Source: CAYUNA01 sp047629355
GTDB taxonomy: Bacteria > Bacteroidota > Bacteroidia > Chitinophagales > Saprospiraceae
Assembly: GCA_047629355.1 (NCBI GenBank)
Contig: JBLHWU010000121.1
Location: 1-19,459, forward strand
Direction: 5' to 3'
Length of the DNA stretch: 19,459 nt
Positions 15,500-19,459 of the stretch are shown here, in pieces. A model generated the notes under the pieces. It had not been told where the DNA came from. It was given only the letters and a program-made list of their open reading frames with translations, and ran no database searches. A program made the position numbers and the translations under genes. The stretch's first letter is position 1, and the number at the start of each line of letters is the position of its first letter.

Positions 15500-16194
15500 A
15501 GTTTATTCTGATTATTTTGTTCCATCTGCCGCTCCTGCTTCGTCTTTTCAAATGTATCTCTTTTCAAAAAATACTCTTCTTCCTCCACTACTCCATCCAA
15601 ACGGTCTTGCTCCCAAGAAGGAATTTTCTCCTGTTCATCAATTTCAATTTCATCCTTATACCAATACGACGTAAAAATACCGACAATTGCGCCTAATAAG
15701 TGACTTTCCCACGAAATCCCTTCCTGATTTGGCAAAATACCCATGATATATCCGCTATATAAAAAAGTGACAATCAAGGCTAGAACGATGGATTTGATAT
15801 TGCGCCGAAAGATCCCCGTCCAAAAAATAAACGAAACGAATCCATACACTACCCCACTCGCCCCGATGTGAAAAACAGGTCGCGCAAAACCCCAAACCGC
15901 CAATCCAGTCAGCAAATAAATCATTATCATCGCTCGAACGGCAACTTTTTTATAAAACATCAAAATCGCAATTGACGTAAACAATAACGGTAAAGAATTG
16001 GAAAATAAATGATGAAAATCTCCATGAATCAAAGGCGATAAAACAACGCCTCGCAAGCCAAATATCTCTCGTGGATAAATGCCCAAAAACCCTAAATCGA
16101 TTGTCAGAAATTGAACAATATGAACTATCCATAACAACAACACAAATTGAATGGGCAATTTGAAGCTCGAAATGATATGATTCGCTTTGGACAT
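15493..16194 (-). CDS. Rhomboid family intramembrane serine protease
   Basis: 233 residues with six predicted membrane segments. The rhomboid residues are present: HGDFHHLFSN (57-66) in the second span, the catalytic Ser113 in GASGVVYGF and His165 in SWESHLLGAIVG. The last ~55 residues form a charged cytosolic tail rich in Glu and Lys. Rhomboids cut single-span membrane proteins inside the lipid bilayer; the substrate is unknown. It is the first gene of the operon, with a phylum-type promoter at 16249-16282 and a leader of about 50 nt. Its stop codon overlaps the start of the next gene. Confidence 0.9.
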   Translation of the reverse strand: MSKANHIISSFKLPIQFVLLLWIVHIVQFLTIDLGFLGIYPREIFGLRGVVLSPLIHGDFHHLFSNSLPLLFTSIAILMFYKKVAVRAMIMIYLLTGLAVWGFARPVFHIGASGVVYGFVSFIFWTGIFRRNIKSIVLALIVTFLYSGYIMGILPNQEGISWESHLLGAIVGIFTSYWYKDEIEIDEQEKIPSWEQDRLDGVVEEEEYFLKRDTFEKTKQERQMEQNNQNKLW

Positions 16195-16248
16195 GATTTA
16201 TTAGTATTAATTTTTATAAAAGTGCGCTGAACGAGTTTCAAAAGAAAG

Positions 16249-16282
16249 CAAAATTAAGTAACTGTGCCAGTTTTTTCGACAA
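16249..16282 (-). promoter_or_regulatory. Bacteroidota-type promoter for the rhomboid operon
   Basis: On the minus strand TAATTTTG (16249-16256) matches TAnnTTTG, with TTG (16280-16282) 23 bp upstream. The ATG at 16194 lies about 55 nt downstream. No other promoter candidate is seen for the three-gene operon. Confidence 0.55.
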
Positions 16283-16552
16283 GAACGTCTTTTCAAAAGG
16301 AAGTTTGAAGGGTAGCTTCTGATTTGCAATCAAAAGCTACCCTTCAAACTCCCTCAGTCAAATCGTATTAAGGCAATAAAAACTAAAAAATTAAACATTT
16401 TATACTGCCCTTTTGCATTCTAAGAAATCCTAAAAAATCGACCATAATGCCAACTATGCTTAATTTTTTAAAATCTCTTAGAATGAAAAATGACTAGCCT
16501 AAAACGTCCAATTTATTAATTGTAATTGCCTAACCAGATAATTCCTAAGAAT
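16283..16552. repeat. Two long hairpins downstream of the 16553 gene
   Basis: Hairpin one: 16302-16318 pairs perfectly with 16334-16350 (17 bp), and after one mismatch tgatt pairs with aatca around a 3-base loop. Hairpin two: cattctaag... (16416-16438) pairs with 16463-16485, about 20 of 23 positions, with a further cata/tatg stem inside. Neither has a convincing T-tract. The rest of the gap holds nothing I recognise. Confidence 0.65.
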
Positions 16553-17308
16553 CTACGCATATCTCCTACGAACTAATTTAATAAAATTCTGTGCTTTCTT
16601 CTTTTTCGACCGCTTCGTCCAATCGTATTTTTTAGCGATATTCTGAATCAGATAAGCTTTGGCTTCCTCAAAATTACGCATTCCATTCAACTCTCCCATT
16701 GCGTTATCGTAATCAGGTTGACTGCCACCGAACAACTCATTCATCGTGAATATCTTTTCATTCAAACCCATCGCTTTTCGCAAATCTCGGATTGGCAAAT
16801 TGCTCAACTTTTCGGATAATTCTCGTGCTGAACCATATTCAAATAACTCTTCCATATCATCATCCCCAGCGTAAGTCGGCACAGGAGCAGACAGTGTTGG
16901 TAAAGGCTCAGGTCGCGGGGTCCGCGTTGGTGCAGCTGCTGTGTACTCTGACAACACTTCTGATACTTCAATCACACGCGGTGCTTTTCTAATAGGTTTT
17001 GGTGATGAAACAATCGGTGCTTCGATTTCCTCTACTTCATCCGGCACCATAATCTCCCTTTCTACTGGTTTTGGTGCAGGTGTAAATTTCTTTATTGGTT
17101 TTGGTTTGGGTGTTGACTTAATGATTTCTACCTTTGACGCTGCCTTGTTCGTCGCTGGTGTATCCGATAGCACAACTTCGTACAATTGTCGGATATAGCT
17201 CAACATCAAGTCTTTTTCAATAGCGGCGATGTGACTTGCGTCTCCGCCCATACTTTTGTGAAGGGAATTGATTTTCTCAATAAGTATTTTCGATTTATTT
17301 AAATCCAT
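16553..17308 (-). CDS. Conserved-type hypothetical protein with Pro-rich linker
   Basis: 251 residues in three parts. Residues 1-50 form a helical N-terminal segment (IEKINSLHKSMGGDASHIAAIEKDLMLSYIRQLYE). Residues 51-150 form a disordered Pro/Lys/Glu-rich linker with repeated PKP, PAP and PRPEP words. Residues 155-251 form a compact C-terminal domain (ELSEKLSNLPIRDLRKAMGLNEKI, then MNELFGG and FEEAKAYL) ending in basic FIKLVRRRYA. I have seen this C-terminal layout in unnamed Bacteroidota proteins, but no function is known to me. There is no signal peptide, so it is probably cytosolic, perhaps a scaffold. A single gene on the minus strand, flanked on both sides by long hairpins. Confidence 0.75.
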   Translation of the reverse strand: MDLNKSKILIEKINSLHKSMGGDASHIAAIEKDLMLSYIRQLYEVVLSDTPATNKAASKVEIIKSTPKPKPIKKFTPAPKPVEREIMVPDEVEEIEAPIVSSPKPIRKAPRVIEVSEVLSEYTAAAPTRTPRPEPLPTLSAPVPTYAGDDDMEELFEYGSARELSEKLSNLPIRDLRKAMGLNEKIFTMNELFGGSQPDYDNAMGELNGMRNFEEAKAYLIQNIAKKYDWTKRSKKKKAQNFIKLVRRRYA

Positions 17309-17852
17309 GTAGTGACTGGTTGATTAGTGAAACGAATTTAATAAATTGAGCCATAATGCGCCGTAATTTTTCCTGGTAAAAAGTTTAAAAAATCAGTGCA
17401 TAGCTCCGTTACGGACTTATTTTTTAAAGTTTTTACCAGGAAAAAGGACAAGTAATAGCTCAAGTTATTGAATACATTTCGCCAAGTTGATTTTTTTATT
17501 AGTTGATTGGTCGATTTAGAGTGTATAACGGTTTTTGAGTTTCAAAAGTTGACTATTTTTTGATAGAAAAATAATTTTTGAGGCAAAGGGGTTTTAACGA
17601 AAGTGTAAATGTAAAAATTTTACGAAGAAAAGTAAATTTTGTTAATTGGTTAATTTAGTTGCTACGGTTGTCTGACAAACGTTTATTTGATTATTCTGAA
17701 GCGAAAAATTGTAAACTTTTTTGTTCTAATTAATAAAGCATTGCGCGCTGCCTGCTGTAGTGCGGATGAGGGTATTGGGTGATAAAACGCCATCTTTGTT
17801 ATAATTTAGCAACTAAATTAACCATTTAACCAATAATATAATCAACCAAACG
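17309..17852. repeat. Intergenic region with long hairpin and nested repeats before tdk
   Basis: 17367-17393 pairs with 17419-17445 (26 of 27 bases), with tccg/cgga in the loop. ggttaatttagttgct (17648-17663) is the exact complement of 17808-17823, immediately upstream of tdk, and encloses the second dispersed-repeat copy (17741-17804). I find no clear TAnnTTTG box. No gene is seen in the 544 bases. Confidence 0.6.
17741..17804 (+). repeat. Dispersed intergenic repeat, copy 2 (short form)
   Basis: ttgcgcgctgcctgctgtag and what follows align with 1097-1143, then aaacgccatctttgttataatt aligns with the end of copy 1. About 30 bases that form the right hairpin arm in copy 1 are absent. The orientation is the same in both. 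Confidence 0.55.
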
Positions 17853-18443
17853 ATGTTTTTAGAACCACATTTTAAAGGTAAGCGCAGTGGCTGGATTGAA
17901 GTCATTTGCGGATCAATGTTTTCAGGGAAAACGGAAGAATTATTGCGTCGCTTAAAACGAGCGAAAATTGCCAATCAAAAGGTCGAAATTTTTAAACCTA
18001 AAATCGATACGCGTTACGACGAGGTTAAGGTGGTATCGCATGACAATAATTCGATTTTAGCAACGCCGATTGAATTCTCAGAACAGTTGTTGGAATTAAC
18101 AGACGCCGTGAGTGTCGTAGGCGTGGATGAGGCGCAATTTTTTGATAAAAACCTACCAGATGTTTGTCAAACGCTAGCATTGCGAGGCAAACGCGTGATT
18201 ATCGCTGGTTTGGATATGGATTTTGCGGGACGACCATTTGGTCCAATGCCTAATTTATTGGCGGTAGCAGAGTACATCACGAAGGTGCACGCGATTTGTC
18301 AACATTGTGGCAATTTAGCGGTGAATTCTTATCGCTTTGCGGCAAAAGAGGAACAGGTGGTTTTAGGGGAAAAGGATGCTTATGAACCAAGATGTCGGAC
18401 TTGTTATGCGATGGGGAATATTTTGAATTTGCAAGTAAAATAG
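17853..18443 (+). CDS. tdk: Thymidine kinase, type II
   Basis: 196 residues, normal length. The ATP P-loop GSMFSGKT is at 20-27. The Walker B-like VDEAQFF has catalytic Glu93 at 91-97. The thymidine lid region GLDMDFAGRPFGPMP is at 119-133. Four zinc Cys are at 149, 152, 181 and 184 (CQHC and CRTC), and the C-terminal substrate motif carries an aromatic Tyr. The enzyme phosphorylates thymidine to dTMP in the pyrimidine salvage pathway, in the cytosol. The ATG at 17853 is used; upstream is a long structured leader. It is a single gene, not linked to neighbours by strand or spacing. Confidence 0.96.
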   Translation: MFLEPHFKGKRSGWIEVICGSMFSGKTEELLRRLKRAKIANQKVEIFKPKIDTRYDEVKVVSHDNNSILATPIEFSEQLLELTDAVSVVGVDEAQFFDKNLPDVCQTLALRGKRVIIAGLDMDFAGRPFGPMPNLLAVAEYITKVHAICQHCGNLAVNSYRFAAKEEQVVLGEKDAYEPRCRTCYAMGNILNLQVK

Positions 18444-18630
18444 GGATATTTGGAAGTTTAGACATTTGAGTGACTTAGAAAACAGCCATTATTTAGGGTA
18501 AGATGTAGACGCCCAAAATAGCTTATCATAAACCACATATTAGACAGATGGTTACGCGGATTTAACGGATAAAGACGGATTTTTTCAAATAGGTCTGATG
18601 CCTTTATAAACGTACAGACGTTATACTAAC
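18444..18630. other. Short gap with spaced cggat words
   Basis: No gene is seen. cggat occurs three times at 9-10 bp steps (18557, 18566, 18576) within gcggatttaacggataaaga, a degenerate short repeat. No terminator for tdk is visible. Confidence 0.4.
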
Positions 18631-18796
18631 TAAGTAACACGTGGTAATTAATTCGGTAAAATTTTTAGACAAGATTTTTTCGATAGTTTTTCTTTAAAAA
18701 TTCTTGAATAGTCAGTGTTATTGAAGAAATTTTTAAGGGAAAATAGCGGAAAAAGATGTTTATAAAATTACCTGATTAATTACTCCACATTACTTA
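18631..18796 (+). mobile_element. Foldback MITE-like element, copy 2 (uninterrupted)
   Basis: 166 bp. The ends taagtaa (18631-18637) and ttactta (18790-18796) are part of a longer imperfect terminal repeat (gtaattaat..ggtaa on both sides). The left arm (to 18710) and right arm (from 18718) are complementary with scattered mismatches along their whole length, leaving a loop of about seven bases. It matches copy 1 at 1219-1474 in the same orientation. It has no coding capacity, and the next gene starts 12 bp later. Confidence 0.7.
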
Positions 18797-18807
18797 ATTC
18801 TAAAGTA

Positions 18808-19116
18808 ATGACGGTAAATGAATTAGAAAGTATTTTTGATAGAATAATCGAAAAGCTCAAATTTGAATTAGGGAAAGAATCTGAAATTCAGACTAAATCA
18901 TGCCTTTATAGATTGATTCCAACAGAGATTTGGAATCAATTTGCAAAATTAGAAGACTGGAACTCCGCTTCTGAGATTAATTTATGCTCTTTAGATGACG
19001 ATGTTGAAGAATTAGAAAAACTCGCAAAGAATGAAGACAGAGCTTGTACTTATGTTAGTTTTGACCGAATTGCAAGCTTACTGAGAGAAGTTAGTCAAGT
19101 AAATAATCCAATTTAG
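18808..19116 (+). CDS. Small hypothetical protein, 102 residues
   Basis: An acidic, soluble protein with no signal peptide or membrane span. An N-terminal helix (NELESIFDRIIEKLKFELGK) is followed by SCLYRLIPTEIWNQFAKLEDWN, an acidic stretch SLDDDVEELEKLAKNEDR, and then ACTYVSFDRIASLLREVS. I do not recognise the family. The layout is that of a compact alpha/beta protein, and small proteins in this kind of repeat- and transposon-rich setting are often accessory (for example immunity or antitoxin partners), but nothing here proves that. The start lies 12 bp after the MITE-like element, so its promoter may be within or beyond that element. Downstream is a hairpin-repeat pair and a transposase. 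Confidence 0.7.
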   Translation: MTVNELESIFDRIIEKLKFELGKESEIQTKSCLYRLIPTEIWNQFAKLEDWNSASEINLCSLDDDVEELEKLAKNEDRACTYVSFDRIASLLREVSQVNNPI

Positions 19117-19136
19117 CTACACACCTTTACATCAAC

Positions 19137-19322
19137 AACTACGAAGTAGTTAAATATGAATAACCTCGGATGCAATCCGAGGGACAACTAAACAGAATAT
19201 CGCAACTCTGAAAGAGTTGAACCTCGACTTACAGTATTCAACTCTTTCAGCGTTGTTGCACGTTTCTTCACTTTTCGCAGATTGCATCTGCGGTTATTCA
19301 TATTCAATCTCTTCGAGATTAC
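19137..19322. repeat. Inverted pair of composite hairpin repeats (REP/BIME-like)
   Basis: aatatgaataacc (19153-19165) is the exact complement of 19292-19304. Inside each lie a hairpin around tgcaat (cctcgga-tgcaa-tccgagg; cgcagat-tgc-atctgcg on the other side) and a second one around gaaagagttg. Small hairpins lie at both outer edges (actacgaagtagt; aatctcttcgagatt). Thus the same composite unit occurs twice head to head. This is like the REP-pair structures mobilised by REP-associated (RAYT, IS200-like) transposases. Confidence 0.65.
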
Positions 19323-19334
19323 TACGTGATATCA

Positions 19335-19459
19335 GTTAGTTACTGATGTTACGCAAATTTTGAAAAAAGGCTTTGAAAGCATAACTTTGTGTGATGCAAG
19401 ATACTTTAGATTTATACACGGATTATTTGCTTTCGAGTTTTGGTCAAACCTCTGCTACA
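19335..19459 (+). mobile_element. Left end of an insertion sequence (cut by window edge)
   Basis: Between the REP-like pair and the transposase start lies about 60 bp of short non-coding sequence beginning around actgatgttacgcaaatttt, plausible as an IS left end. The right end is outside the window, so inverted repeats and target duplications cannot be tested. Confidence 0.4.
19394..19459 (+). CDS. Probable transposase, N-terminal 22 residues only
   Basis: The ATG at 19394 (a GTG lies one codon before) opens a frame reading MQDTLDLYTDYLLSSFGQ and TSAT up to the window edge. The sequence LYTDYLLSSFGxTxAT is how I remember a group of IS4-like transposases beginning, followed in them by GLS...SHDxVTRFL. 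Only 22 residues are visible, so the family is uncertain, but the position next to REP-like repeats agrees. Confidence 0.5.
   Translation, partial: MQDTLDLYTDYLLSSFGQTSAT

Noticed and set aside
16792..17198. Plus-strand frames opposite the Pro-rich linker of the 16553 gene
   Set aside because: They mirror the coding bias of the minus-strand gene and have no start context or known motif.
1219..18796. The two direct repeats as ends of one 17-kb mobile island
   Set aside because: The interval holds surA, tdk, pgeF and other core-type genes, no integrase or transposase, and each repeat is a complete foldback unit by itself.

Overview
The window looks like chromosomal DNA of a Bacteroidota member, probably Saprospiria-like. 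The evidence is a type IX secretion C-terminal sorting domain (gene at 4566), several near-perfect TAnnTTTG promoter boxes with an upstream TTG, start codons with no Shine-Dalgarno sequence, low GC content, and several genes typical of the phylum: a DUF6089-like outer-membrane barrel, a TlpA-type lipoprotein, a cluster of parvulin-type chaperones, a TIGR02757 protein and a YpdA-like reductase. The phylum call is firm. The class call is a guess from overall impression.

Layout. Positions 3-914 carry the 3' part of an alpha/beta hydrolase. Positions 915-1482 form a repeat-rich gap with a minus-strand terminator, a dispersed repeat and a foldback MITE-like element that is itself interrupted by a second hairpin element. 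Minus-strand genes follow: a tandem CDGSH iron-sulfur protein, an outer-membrane barrel and a TlpA-like thioredoxin lipoprotein. Divergent from the last is a secreted protein with nine ~43-residue repeats and a T9SS tail. It is followed by a long hairpin and a TIGR02757/DUF2400 gene, which converges on pgeF.

Positions 8417-12844 hold three plus-strand envelope-folding genes: a double-parvulin PPIase, a lipoprotein that looks like a degenerate parvulin, and a SurA-like double-parvulin chaperone, closed by a strong terminator. After a short unknown peptide gene comes a compact minus-strand operon (rhomboid protease, YbhN/LPG-synthase-type membrane protein, YpdA-like flavoprotein). A phylum-type hypothetical gene flanked by long hairpins, thymidine kinase, a small unknown gene, a pair of inverted composite hairpin repeats and the first codons of an apparent transposase complete the window.

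The genes are mostly housekeeping or envelope functions. The unusual content is between them. Two direct copies of a ~165 bp full-length foldback element lie 17 kb apart, one with a nested insertion. A second dispersed repeat also occurs near both ends. Many intergenic gaps contain very long perfect or near-perfect inverted repeats, several without the T-tract expected of terminators. I see no CRISPR array, tRNA, rRNA, prophage or clear defence system.
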